Shown here one piece after another: positions 8,202-16,270 of a stretch of DNA of 64,000 nt; the stretch's first letter is position 1; each line of letters begins with the position of its first letter. The stretch comes from Fibrobacter succinogenes (GTDB lineage Bacteria; Fibrobacterota; Fibrobacteria; Fibrobacterales; Fibrobacteraceae), in the NCBI GenBank assembly GCA_902779055.1, contig CACZAD010000007.1, forward strand, positions 186,001 to 250,000. The letters run 5' to 3'. The position numbers and the translations under genes are program-made. The notes under the pieces are model-generated. The model saw only the letters and a program-made list of their open reading frames with translations, had not been told where the DNA came from and searched no databases.

Positions 8202-11200
8202 CTACTTTTTAGAAATCACTTCCACAGTCAACTTATTAAACGCTATCTTCCCGCCTTCGCGTAGTTCTAGCGCTGCCCTGAATGTCGTATCGTTCTTTTT
8301 GAACGGTTCAAGGATAGGCGTGGATTTGTTCTTGAGGAGCGTTTCGACTTCTTCGTCGGAAAAATCTCGTTTGAAGAATGTCTTTGGAATCCCGTAATTG
8401 CAGGCGGGGTTCATGCACACGTATGCCGCAAGCGTTTGCACTTCGCCGTTTGGCGTCTGCGTGGTCGAGCCGCTACGGAATCGCAGTTGGTCGCCGCAGC
8501 AAGGGCAGGGGAGGTCTCTGTGGACAAATTCAAAATTTGTGCGACCGTCTTCGCCGAGCTTTAGGTAGGCGTCGAATTCCGTCCCTTTCTTGCTCTTGAA
8601 TCCGGTTAAAAGTTCTGTCTTGCCGCCGGTGAGGAGAGCCTTGATGTCTGCTACGCGGAGCTTTTTGCCTGCAACGGACTTGAACAGGGTAAAGTTACAA
8701 GCTGGGCAGAAAATGGCGTTCTTGTTTTCTTCGAGTTTCTTTTTGCAGAGCGGGCAGTTGAACTTGGTCTCGGTGCCGTGGAAATGCCCGTCGTTCTCGA
8801 ATGCGAATGTCGCCTTGAAATCCTTGTTCCAGACAATCTTGGCGCTGAATTGTGTGCCTTTCTTGGTCAAGAATCCGCTGATGATTTCGGTCGTACCGTT
8901 GCTGAAAAGTTCTGCTATTTCGGTATCGCTCATGACGTGCCCGGCAATCGTCTTGTAAAACACGAAGTCGCAAGTCGGAGCTGTATCCGGAGTGAGCGTC
9001 GGGTCGCCATTTTCGTTGCTCGATGTGGTGACATCACTCCCTTCGCAGATGAGACGGTTTCCAGAATCCCAAAGCGTCTTGCCGCACTTGGGGCACTTGT
9101 AATTGGTCGGCGTTTTGGCACGGGCGTCGTCGGAAAATTCAAAACCGATGTTGCCGTCATCTCCTAACGTGAGCGTGGCGCTGAATGTCGTTCCTTTTTT
9201 ACTCTTGAATCCGCTGAGCAAATCGGACTTGCCTGTTTTGAGGAGTGTCGCCATTTCGGCGTGGCTCAGTGTGCGGCCGGCAATCGTGTGGCCCGCCTTG
9301 AATCCGCATTCCTCGTTTTTGCAGACATAGCCCCACGGCGCAATTTCGAGCGGACTGGAACATTTCGGGCAAGGAATGGCGTCGGTGACGGTTTCGCGTT
9401 CGAATTGGCTGCCGTATTTTTGACGCAGATGTTCGAAGAGTTCCTTGACGTAATTCACGATGCCGTCGCGGAATTCGATTGGCGTGAGTTTGCCTTTCTC
9501 GACTTGCGAAAGCTTGAATTCCCATTCGCCGGTCATTTCGGGCGATTTGACTTTTTCGTCCATGAGCGCGATGACTTCGCGTCCGCGCTGGGTGCTAACA
9601 AGATAATTCTTTTGCGCTTCGATGAATCCGCGTTTCTTGAGCGTCTCGATGATGCCTGCCTGCGTGGCCGGCGTTCCGAGACCGCGTTCCTTCATCGCTT
9701 CGGCAAGTTCTTCGTTTTCGATTTGCTTGCCTGCCGTTTTCATTGCGGCAAGGAGTGTTGCTTCGGTGAAGTACTTGGGCTTGCTCTTCTTTTTCTTTTG
9801 CAGTTCTAGGCTGTCAAATGGCGCGTGGTCTCCGAGATTCCATTCCTGGAAAGTTTCGACGATGTTCGTGATGTCGTCGCCATCGCCTTTGCCTTCGGCA
9901 TCTGCGCCCTTCGCTTCACTTGTCATGCCGGACTCTGTTCCGGCATCGCCTTTTTTCTTTTTCGACGGTTTCTTCTTTTCTTCCTTGACGAGTGCGCGGA
10001 ATCCCAAATCTTCATTCCGCTTGAGCTTCAGGCGGAATAGTTCTGGCGTGACTCTCGCCTCAGCTGTCATTCCGGCCTCAGTGCCGGAATCACCTTTCTC
10101 GTTGGCTGATTCCAGCAACACTTCCATTTCGCTCCAAACATACGGCTTGAGCCATGCCTGCACAAAGCGTTCCTTCGCGAGCTTGTAGATGTTTTCTTCC
10201 ATCTCAGGGAGATTTTGCGGTTCTTCTCCCGTAGGGATAATGGCAAAGTGGTCTGTGACTTTGCTAGAGTTGATGAAGACAAAGTTTTCATTGCCATCGC
10301 GCATGACGGATTTTTCTTGCGGTGAGGCAAGCCTTTGTGCAAGCGCGTAAGCTTCTTGCTGCATCGTATCCGGCAAGTATTGCGAGTCTGTACGCGGGTA
10401 AGTGAGCAACTTCTTTTCGTACAAGTTTTGTGCACAATCGAGAACTTGCTGGGCGCTGTATTTAAAACGCTTGTTGCCCTCTTTTTGCAGTTCCGTCAAG
10501 TCAAACGGTTTTTGCGGAAACTGCTTTTTCTGCTGAATGTCGATTTTTGCAATCGTCGCTTCTTCTGGCGGCGAGCATTTGTCTATAACAGCTTGGGCTG
10601 GCTCTTCTTTTTCAAAAATCGCAACTTTTAAGCCAGGATCCTTCGATTTCGCGTCAGGCCCTTCGGCAGGTTCCGAATTCCGAACATACTGCGCCTGGAA
10701 CCCTTTCCAGGTCCCCACAACGCTGTAATAAAACAGTTCCTTGAACTGCTCGACAATCGCATCGCGTTCCACGACCAAGTTTAGTGTCGGCGTCTGCACA
10801 CGCCCCACTGAAATCATCTTTCCGCGTCCGGCGGTGAGCGTGTAAGCACGAGTCGCATTCAGTCCGACCATCCAGTCGGCTCGCTGGCGGAGCCTTGCCG
10901 CATAGCTCAAGTTCAAACGCTCCGTAGCATCTTCCAGATTCTTCCAAGCCTTGTCCAAATCCTTCGCCACATAGCTGTTCACCCACAAACGCTTGATCTG
11001 CTTTTTGCGAAAGTCCGGCGTGTAGTCGAGAATCAAGTCGAAAATCAAATTACCTTCACGGCCCGCGTCCGCGCCGTTTACAAGAACATCCGCCCTAGCC
11101 ATCATGTCGCGCACAACCGCGAGCTGCTTTCGCGTACTCTCGATTTCCATCAACTTGAATTTTTCGGGCAAAAGCGGCAAGTTCGAAAGCCGCCAACCGC

Positions 11201-11387
11201 CCTCGAAACCGGGGTAGGCATCCAGCGGCGCAAGCGTAATCAAGTGACCCACGCACCACGTGATGCAATGGTTCTTGCCGATCAGGCACCCGTCGCCTTG
11301 TGTAAACTTTTCTCCCTCAATACGCTCCAGCATTGGCTTGTAATGCTGATTGGCAACAGAAGGTTTTTCGGCGACGAGTAAAATCAT
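8202..11387 (-). CDS. topB: DNA topoisomerase III with four C-terminal zinc-ribbon/Toprim_Crpt units and in-frame repeat insertions
   Basis: 1,061 aa, much longer than the roughly 650-aa E. coli enzyme. A Toprim domain opens the protein (acidic motif DAGREGN at 107-113) and the catalytic tyrosine is Y330 in LTYPRTDSQYL. It relaxes and decatenates DNA by single-strand passage. After about residue 660 come four units of CPxC...C zinc ribbon plus GFxSKKGTxFxA modules. Two short segments, 432-446 and 480-497, are encoded by copies of the dispersed palindrome (10065-10094, 9921-9950) inserted in the same frame, giving near-identical peptides GD(S/A)GTE(A/S)GMT(A/S)EA. A further segment, 238-252, resembles a related repeat. 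All three fall in loops, so the enzyme probably still works. Confidence 0.93.
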   Translation of the reverse strand: MILLVAEKPSVANQHYKPMLERIEGEKFTQGDGCLIGKNHCITWCVGHLITLAPLDAYPGFEGGWRLSNLPLLPEKFKLMEIESTRKQLAVVRDMMARADVLVNGADAGREGNLIFDLILDYTPDFRKKQIKRLWVNSYVAKDLDKAWKNLEDATERLNLSYAARLRQRADWMVGLNATRAYTLTAGRGKMISVGRVQTPTLNLVVERDAIVEQFKELFYYSVVGTWKGFQAQYVRNSEPAEGPDAKSKDPGLKVAIFEKEEPAQAVIDKCSPPEEATIAKIDIQQKKQFPQKPFDLTELQKEGNKRFKYSAQQVLDCAQNLYEKKLLTYPRTDSQYLPDTMQQEAYALAQRLASPQEKSVMRDGNENFVFINSSKVTDHFAIIPTGEEPQNLPEMEENIYKLAKERFVQAWLKPYVWSEMEVLLESANEKGDSGTEAGMTAEARVTPELFRLKLKRNEDLGFRALVKEEKKKPSKKKKGDAGTESGMTSEAKGADAEGKGDGDDITNIVETFQEWNLGDHAPFDSLELQKKKKSKPKYFTEATLLAAMKTAGKQIENEELAEAMKERGLGTPATQAGIIETLKKRGFIEAQKNYLVSTQRGREVIALMDEKVKSPEMTGEWEFKLSQVEKGKLTPIEFRDGIVNYVKELFEHLRQKYGSQFERETVTDAIPCPKCSSPLEIAPWGYVCKNEECGFKAGHTIAGRTLSHAEMATLLKTGKSDLLSGFKSKKGTTFSATLTLGDDGNIGFEFSDDARAKTPTNYKCPKCGKTLWDSGNRLICEGSDVTTSSNENGDPTLTPDTAPTCDFVFYKTIAGHVMSDTEIAELFSNGTTEIISGFLTKKGTQFSAKIVWNKDFKATFAFENDGHFHGTETKFNCPLCKKKLEENKNAIFCPACNFTLFKSVAGKKLRVADIKALLTGGKTELLTGFKSKKGTEFDAYLKLGEDGRTNFEFVHRDLPCPCCGDQLRFRSGSTTQTPNGEVQTLAAYVCMNPACNYGIPKTFFKRDFSDEEVETLLKNKSTPILEPFKKNDTTFRAALELREGGKIAFNKLTVEVISKK
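9921..9950. repeat. TGTCA-type palindrome inserted in frame in topB
   Basis: TGTCATGCCGGACTC...CCGGCATCGCC, the same element as the intergenic copies. It encodes GDAGTESGMT of TopB in a Lys/Gly-rich loop. Confidence 0.85.
10065..10094. repeat. Second TGTCA-type palindrome inserted in frame in topB
   Basis: TGTCATTCCGGCC...GGCCGGAATCACC type palindrome. It encodes GDSGTEAGMT in the same frame as the copy at 9921, about 145 bp away. Confidence 0.85.
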
Positions 11388-11433
11388 AATTGCCGAAAAG
11401 ATATAAAATTTTTCAGAAAACCATAAATGCTGA

Positions 11434-11799
11434 TTACGCTATGTCATATCCCGCGTCTGATAAAACTTTTAGCGCTTTTTCGAAATTCTCAGCTTTCACA
11501 AGAATATAATCCGTATTGAATGTGGATATTGCAAAAATTCCAATGCTATTTTCTGCAAGAATGGCCGAGATCTTTGAAAGAATGCCAATAAGAGAAAAAT
11601 CAAGCAATCCCTGAATGCGGAATCCTCGCCATCCATCGTCTCGTTCAGTTGTGTTTTGGGGAGTATCTTCTGTTTTGCATACAAGGGATATTTCTTCATC
11701 TGTCTTGCCAATGAAATAGAAATCCTTGCTTGTATCGACATCAGTAATGTTTGCTACTTTACAGACTGTTAGTTTGTACTCTAGTTTCTTTAGTTCCAT
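11434..11799 (-). CDS. ACT-domain protein (CASTOR/ACT_7 type)
   Basis: 121 aa, cytoplasmic, no signal peptide. The C-terminal half (GLLDFSLIGILSKISAILAENSIGIFAIST...YILVKAENFEKAL) is a typical ACT fold, the small-ligand (often amino-acid) sensing module. Stand-alone ACT proteins of this size are usually regulators of unknown ligand. It lies upstream of topB on the same strand, with a gap of about 45 bp; cotranscription is possible. No function beyond ligand sensing can be assigned. Confidence 0.75.
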   Translation of the reverse strand: MELKKLEYKLTVCKVANITDVDTSKDFYFIGKTDEEISLVCKTEDTPQNTTERDDGWRGFRIQGLLDFSLIGILSKISAILAENSIGIFAISTFNTDYILVKAENFEKALKVLSDAGYDIA

Positions 11800-11935
11800 A
11801 AATTCTATCGCTTATTAGAGTTTTGATTTAAATATGCCTTGTAAGACCAAAATTAAAACAAGCCGACTAAAAATTCGAAAAAATGTTTTATATAGTAGAT
11901 GATATCAAACACGAACAAGATTAACCCAAACGGGG

Positions 11936-12145
11936 CTATAGGCAGAATTGGAATAACTCCACAAGCGTCACTAAAGAAAACAACAGCGCAAGCGGTCTGT
12001 CGGAAACAGAATCAAGACTATTATCTACAAAAATCATGGACGTTGGCGCATAATGAACTGCCAAGCATACTGCAGAAATAAACGCAGTCAAAGTAAAGAA
12101 TATATTTATCAATTTCTTGATCAATTGAACCACTCCATAGCGCAA
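11936..12145 (-). CDS. Small hydrophobic protein, two predicted membrane segments
   Basis: 69 aa with hydrophobic stretches LINIFFTLTAFISAVCLAV and LALLFSLVTLVELFQFCL. Its ATG lies 25 bp inside the 3' end of the gene upstream (12121-12702) in another frame, an overlap typical of translational coupling. Not recognised. A start at the following GTG codon is equally possible. The membrane profile is the main support for it being real. Confidence 0.45.
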   Translation of the reverse strand: MRYGVVQLIKKLINIFFTLTAFISAVCLAVHYAPTSMIFVDNSLDSVSDRPLALLFSLVTLVELFQFCL

Positions 12146-12702
12146 TGATATGAAATAACGCTCTTGCCAGGAACGGCTTTCTGAAGTACAATTTGATCAC
12201 TGAACGGACTAGGCTCTATTGTAAAGCCATCTAATGGTTCTGCATTATAAATAATTACGATAGAATCCTTTTGTTCATCAATTCCAATACCCGTTCCTTG
12301 AACAACAGCCCCAATTCCTCCACGGGGCGCAAACCTATATGTCAAAATATTTTTTTTAGTATTATCATCGTCTTGATACTGGAGATGCCAAACATAATAG
12401 GCCCTAGAATCAACAAAGAAATCGTACCAAAATGATTCGTTTTGATTCTCCCGTTCTAGGAAAATCCTTTTGCCATTCAATTCGCATTGCTTGGCTCCTT
12501 TATTTTTCACTCGAAAGCCATAAACATCTCCAGGATAGTTATTCTCATATATGGGAAAAGTCCCACCCTCAATTGGATTAAAACAGGAGTGACACAAAGA
12601 CAAATATGAAAGAAAGATTATGGTAAAGGTAATTTTCGCCCACAAATCATTCTTTTTAAAAAATTCAACCGCTTGTGATACTGTTATCTTAGTTATTTGC
12701 AT
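12121..12702 (-). CDS. Hypothetical membrane-anchored or secreted protein
   Basis: 193 aa. One hydrophobic segment near the N-terminus (about residues 22-40, ITFTIIFLSYLSLCHSC) followed by a polar, probably periplasmic, domain rich in aromatic and acidic residues. The CHSC might be a poor lipobox. No family recognised. It forms a likely two-gene unit with the overlapping small membrane protein. A TATATT box lies 11 nt before the ATG, suggesting its own promoter and a very short leader. Confidence 0.6.
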   Translation of the reverse strand: MQITKITVSQAVEFFKKNDLWAKITFTIIFLSYLSLCHSCFNPIEGGTFPIYENNYPGDVYGFRVKNKGAKQCELNGKRIFLERENQNESFWYDFFVDSRAYYVWHLQYQDDDNTKKNILTYRFAPRGGIGAVVQGTGIGIDEQKDSIVIIYNAEPLDGFTIEPSPFSDQIVLQKAVPGKSVISYHCAMEWFN

Positions 12703-12812
12703 ACAACAGATAGAATATACAAATTCTAGCCCGATTTAGTCGGGTTTTCTTTTTTGCATTTTGCAAACCACTTTTAAAATCGATTTCTTTTAATCCCTTA
12801 AAATTCCATACG

Positions 12813-15002
12813 CTACAAATCATCTTCAAGTGAAATAGATGAGTCGTAATTGGGTTTACTGGGCTTATTATAATTAGGAAGTGGAGGATTATATAGGGGT
12901 TTTGTAGGGAAAGCATCTTCCAAAATGCGCTTGCGGTTGGATTCGAAGCGGTCACTTTGGATTGCTCTCTGCATGAACGAAGCGTAATCTTCAATAGCCT
13001 GGTTGGCCTTGTCTAACGTCGGGCGTAATGCTTTACGCTTGCTTTCCACACGTGGCGTCGGTAACTGGCTTGCAAAATCCAAGGCAAGAACCTGAACGGA
13101 GTCTAATTCACTCTGCATTGCATCGTAAGCCTGACGGGCACTGTCGCGAGAAGCAACAGACACCATCGGCTGTTCCGTACGCTTCCCAGCTTCATCCAAA
13201 GCATCAATGGCTTCCCGATAGTTTTTCTTAATAAAGTTGCAGTAACCAAGCACGAGGTAAGCTTCTGACACGAGGAAAGATTCTGGAAGGTTATCAATAA
13301 TCCACTTGGCATACTTCATAGCTTCATCTAGCTTGTTGGCCTTGATAAAGGCCCATGCGATACCAAGCATTGCTTCATCGAACACCGGAGATTCCTTCTG
13401 GACAAGGCCATACATCTGAGCTGCGGCTGCAATGTCCGGCTTTTCTGCAGAGAAGAATAGGTGGCCAAGCTTGACCTTGGCTGCATTCTGGATGTCGTGT
13501 TCGGACTTGTTGGAAACTGGCAGTTCCGTAATAGCGCGGAAGCAGTTTTCGGCTTCGTCAAACTTGCTCATTCGACTGTTAGCGATGCCCATGGTGTAAC
13601 GGGCGTAGAGATAGTTTGCGTTACCCGGAGGGATGGATGCGTGCAGGTCAATGGATTCCTTATAGAGCCCCTGTTCGAACTTGATCTGGCCGGCAACGTA
13701 GTCAGCGTCAGCCTTCGCATCGCTTTTGCCGAACTTCTGGGCGAAAATCTGGTACTTGTTCAAAGCTTCCGTGTACTTGCCTTCCTTATAGTCCATGTTC
13801 ATCAACTGAAAGTGATACTTGGCGAGTAGGTTACTCTGCGGATAGCGCTTGATGGCATCTCGGTAAATTTCCCTAGCCGCCTTGTGCATACGGAGGTTTT
13901 CAAAGGACTTTGCCTCGTAGAATGCGGCCTGGTCCACAAGGCGGTATGTCGGGTACTTCGTCTGAACCTTACCGAAGGCGTAAGCCGCTTCCAAAAATTG
14001 GCGGTTCAAGTAAAGGCTCTCTGCTGCTTGATAGTCGTTTTCAGGCTCCATTTTCAAACGGCGATAACGTTCTTCGCCGACCTTCTCTTCGCGAGTATTA
14101 CCGAATCGAGTCGTGAGCTTGACAGCCCACACAAAGCCTCGGTTCTTTTTAGCCCAGAGATCGTCGTGAGATATTTCGAAATCAAAAGCGAGGTAACGGA
14201 AGATGCTCAAGTCCTTGAAATTAATTGTCGCTCCGAGGACCGGATTGCCATCCTTCGTGTAGCGAGCGCGAACGCCGAGGTGAGAAGAAAGGTAAAAGGT
14301 CAAGGAAAAGCTCATTTCGAAGTCGCGATCCTTGCCATCTTCCTTAGAATCGTGGATGAGGTCCAAAATGGAGAATTCGGCCTTCAATTCGAGAAGACGA
14401 TTGAATCCGCGATAGAACAAAGAGAGGTTCAAATTCGTCGGAAGCTTGTAAGCGTCATCAGCTTCGTTGACTACCGGAGCAAGGAGGTTCTGCACAGCAA
14501 CGCCGATGAGCAAGTATCCATACTTTGAAGACGCAAGCGGGTTCCAGCTCATACCCACATCAGCATTAACCTTGAGCTGATAGTTTTTATCAAACTGGTT
14601 GATGTAAAGTACATCGAGATTGACGCCAAGAGAGAGTAAGTGGAAAAGTCTGTACGCGTAACCAAACTGAGCTGCAATTTCGCTATAAGATTCGCCGCCT
14701 TCAATGGGCGCATCATTTTCAAAAAGGGAGATGCCCAAAGTGTGCTTGTAGTCGATTGGGAACGTCAAGCTGACGTATTCTTGGCTAATGTCGCCGCCAG
14801 TGGCGAAAAAAGCAGCACTGAATTCGAGCTGATCCGTTTCCGAAATACCAGCTGGGTTCACATACATCGCGGTGTTACCACCAAATTCGGCAAACCAATC
14901 ATTTTGCTGATACTGCGTGTCGGTGGCCTTTGCAAATGATGAAGTGCTGGCTACGGCAAGTCCGAGAGCGGACGCTTTGACGAAACTAGTACGCAACATC
15001 AT
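12813..15002 (-). CDS. PorV/PorQ-like outer-membrane barrel fused to a TPR domain
   Basis: 729 aa. A signal peptide (about 1-25) is followed by MYVNPAGIS at about 47-54, the NPAG motif of the FadL-like PorV/PorQ/UPF0164 barrels; the beta-rich region with alternating hydrophobic strands runs to about residue 300. From there to about residue 610 the protein is helical, with TPR units (AAESLYLNRQFLEAAYAFGKVQ, AREIYRDAIKRYPQ, ALNKYQIFAQKFGK and others), ending in a Pro/Asn-rich tail. PorV shuttles T9SS cargo in other phyla; the TPR extension suggests a periplasmic docking arm, which is inference. The many T9SS-like tails encoded nearby make a role in that pathway reasonable. Confidence 0.7.
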   Translation of the reverse strand: MMLRTSFVKASALGLAVASTSSFAKATDTQYQQNDWFAEFGGNTAMYVNPAGISETDQLEFSAAFFATGGDISQEYVSLTFPIDYKHTLGISLFENDAPIEGGESYSEIAAQFGYAYRLFHLLSLGVNLDVLYINQFDKNYQLKVNADVGMSWNPLASSKYGYLLIGVAVQNLLAPVVNEADDAYKLPTNLNLSLFYRGFNRLLELKAEFSILDLIHDSKEDGKDRDFEMSFSLTFYLSSHLGVRARYTKDGNPVLGATINFKDLSIFRYLAFDFEISHDDLWAKKNRGFVWAVKLTTRFGNTREEKVGEERYRRLKMEPENDYQAAESLYLNRQFLEAAYAFGKVQTKYPTYRLVDQAAFYEAKSFENLRMHKAAREIYRDAIKRYPQSNLLAKYHFQLMNMDYKEGKYTEALNKYQIFAQKFGKSDAKADADYVAGQIKFEQGLYKESIDLHASIPPGNANYLYARYTMGIANSRMSKFDEAENCFRAITELPVSNKSEHDIQNAAKVKLGHLFFSAEKPDIAAAAQMYGLVQKESPVFDEAMLGIAWAFIKANKLDEAMKYAKWIIDNLPESFLVSEAYLVLGYCNFIKKNYREAIDALDEAGKRTEQPMVSVASRDSARQAYDAMQSELDSVQVLALDFASQLPTPRVESKRKALRPTLDKANQAIEDYASFMQRAIQSDRFESNRKRILEDAFPTKPLYNPPLPNYNKPSKPNYDSSISLEDDL

Positions 15003-15087
15003 TTTATTTACGCTTGAAAAAACTCTTCTGTAAAATCCTCTTCAATATACTTTGTTTTGTTTGAATAAACAAGCGAATTGGCAATCT

Positions 15088-15963
15088 TTATTCGCCAATG
15101 CCAAAAAGAACGCGGTAGGGAATGGTCTTGGAATGGAGTCGTCCCTTAACATCATGGTATTTCTCTTTATTCGATAACGTGGAATACGGTTTTCTTCTGT
15201 GGATTCCAGCTTTTGTGGTTTGCGTACCGAATAATACGGAACTTAAAACAAGATAATTAATTTTATCTTCGTAAGAATCGCCGATATCAAAGGTTCTCTG
15301 ACTAAAAATCAACGTATCGCCTTTAAATGCATAGCTGATGTCAGACGACGATTGAACCCATTCGTTTTTATCTGAATTATAATAGTACTGCAAGCAGTGA
15401 TTTTCCTTTTCTGGATTATCAATCAGAAATGATCTTGACGTATCAGGATAAGCTACCGTATCTGGATAACCGCTATAAGAATCCTGATAATAATGCAAGG
15501 TGTCATTACTTATATGCATTTTCATTGTAGTTAAATGTGCACGTTTATAGTCTCCATACAACACATGCGATATAACTAAAGTATCACCAGAATAATCTAT
15601 CGTCCCCTCCTCATATTTTTTTCCATCAGAATATGAGACCATGCTCCCCTGAGAACCTTCTTCTTTATATAATGCGTAAGTACCGGAATCTTTATAGAGT
15701 GTTGCGTTATTTTCCGGCCATAGACCATCAACACGCACGATTGAATCCGCGACATATTCATTTGCTGAGCCATTCCAAGAGAAATACAAAACTTGATCCC
15801 AAAGCACACGGTCACCACTGTATTCTTGATAGCTTTCCTTGACCGTTGTATAAATATGATTATAATAATTAGCCGCGGGTCTAGCCTTTATGTATATCTG
15901 GGCGCAGTTCTCGGCAAACGCAAAAGAAACAACACTCAAAAAAGCCGCAACAAAATGTCTCAT
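15088..15963 (-). CDS. Secreted hypothetical protein
   Basis: 291 aa, signal peptide MRHFVAAFLSVVSFAFA with cleavage near AFA-EN. It has a good AAAGGAG ribosome site 6 nt before the ATG. The mature part is rich in Tyr, Ser and Asp, with repeated short strands such as GDTLVISHVLYGDY and GDTLIFSQRTFD, suggesting a beta-sheet protein. The C-terminus contains YHDVKGRLHS, reminiscent of the D-x-x-G-R turn of T9SS tails but shorter than those of its neighbours. Not recognised; probably Fibrobacter-specific. Confidence 0.65.
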   Translation of the reverse strand: MRHFVAAFLSVVSFAFAENCAQIYIKARPAANYYNHIYTTVKESYQEYSGDRVLWDQVLYFSWNGSANEYVADSIVRVDGLWPENNATLYKDSGTYALYKEEGSQGSMVSYSDGKKYEEGTIDYSGDTLVISHVLYGDYKRAHLTTMKMHISNDTLHYYQDSYSGYPDTVAYPDTSRSFLIDNPEKENHCLQYYYNSDKNEWVQSSSDISYAFKGDTLIFSQRTFDIGDSYEDKINYLVLSSVLFGTQTTKAGIHRRKPYSTLSNKEKYHDVKGRLHSKTIPYRVLFGIGE

Positions 15964-16028
15964 AAAATTTCTCCTTTACGACAGATAAAAGATACAAAAT
16001 ATGGGGTTGAAACCTCTCCGTACCACCC

Positions 16029-16057
16029 TTGCCATTCCCCTCGAAACTTTGTATATT
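16029..16057 (+). promoter_or_regulatory. Promoter of the leuA attenuator
   Basis: TTGCCA (16029-16034), exactly 17 bp, TATATT (16052-16057). The predicted start lies at about 16064-16065, directly at the ATG of the leader peptide. Confidence 0.75.
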
Positions 16058-16064
16058 CATACAC

Positions 16065-16124
16065 ATGAGAAAAATCAAGAACCTTCTACTTCTACTTAGC
16101 ATCGCTACCGAAGCGAGGTTTTAG
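16065..16124 (+). CDS. leuL: Leucine leader peptide of the leuA attenuator
   Basis: A 19-codon frame encoding MRKIKNLLLLLSIATEARF with five consecutive leucine codons (CTT CTA CTT CTA CTT, 16083-16097). It is followed by a terminator hairpin and then leuA, the classic layout of leucine attenuation. The codons GAA-GCG (16110-16115) copy the 3' arm of the terminator (GAAGCG), so this stretch can pair with CGCTTC of the 5' arm as an antiterminator. A ribosome stalled on Leu codons leaves it free; one reaching the stop codon covers it. No room for a Shine-Dalgarno site: the promoter's -10 ends 7 nt before the ATG, so the leader is predicted to be leaderless. Confidence 0.85.
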   Translation: MRKIKNLLLLLSIATEARF

Positions 16125-16166
16125 GGATTTTTCAAAGAACTTTGAATGAATTTAAACCCAAAAGCG

Positions 16167-16197
16167 CCCGCTTCAAGAACGAAGCGGGTTCTTTTTT
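16167..16197 (+). terminator. leuA attenuator terminator
   Basis: 8-bp perfect stem CCCGCTTC/GAAGCGGG (16167-16174 with 16181-16188), 6-nt loop, then TTCTTTTTT. The 5' arm can alternatively pair with GAAGCG in the leader-peptide codons. Confidence 0.85.
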
Positions 16198-16270
16198 AGT
16201 TTGAAATTCTATTTTTGGTTTGAAAAACTGAAAGAACTTTGCGGTCTTGAAGCCGGCAAGGAGATAAAAA

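Noticed and set aside
12728-12755. Hairpin CCCGA-TTTAG-TCGGG with TTTTCTTTTTT as a terminator
   Set aside because: The T-run is on the plus strand, where no gene precedes it. For the minus-strand PorV-TPR gene the tail is weak, so its role is unclear.
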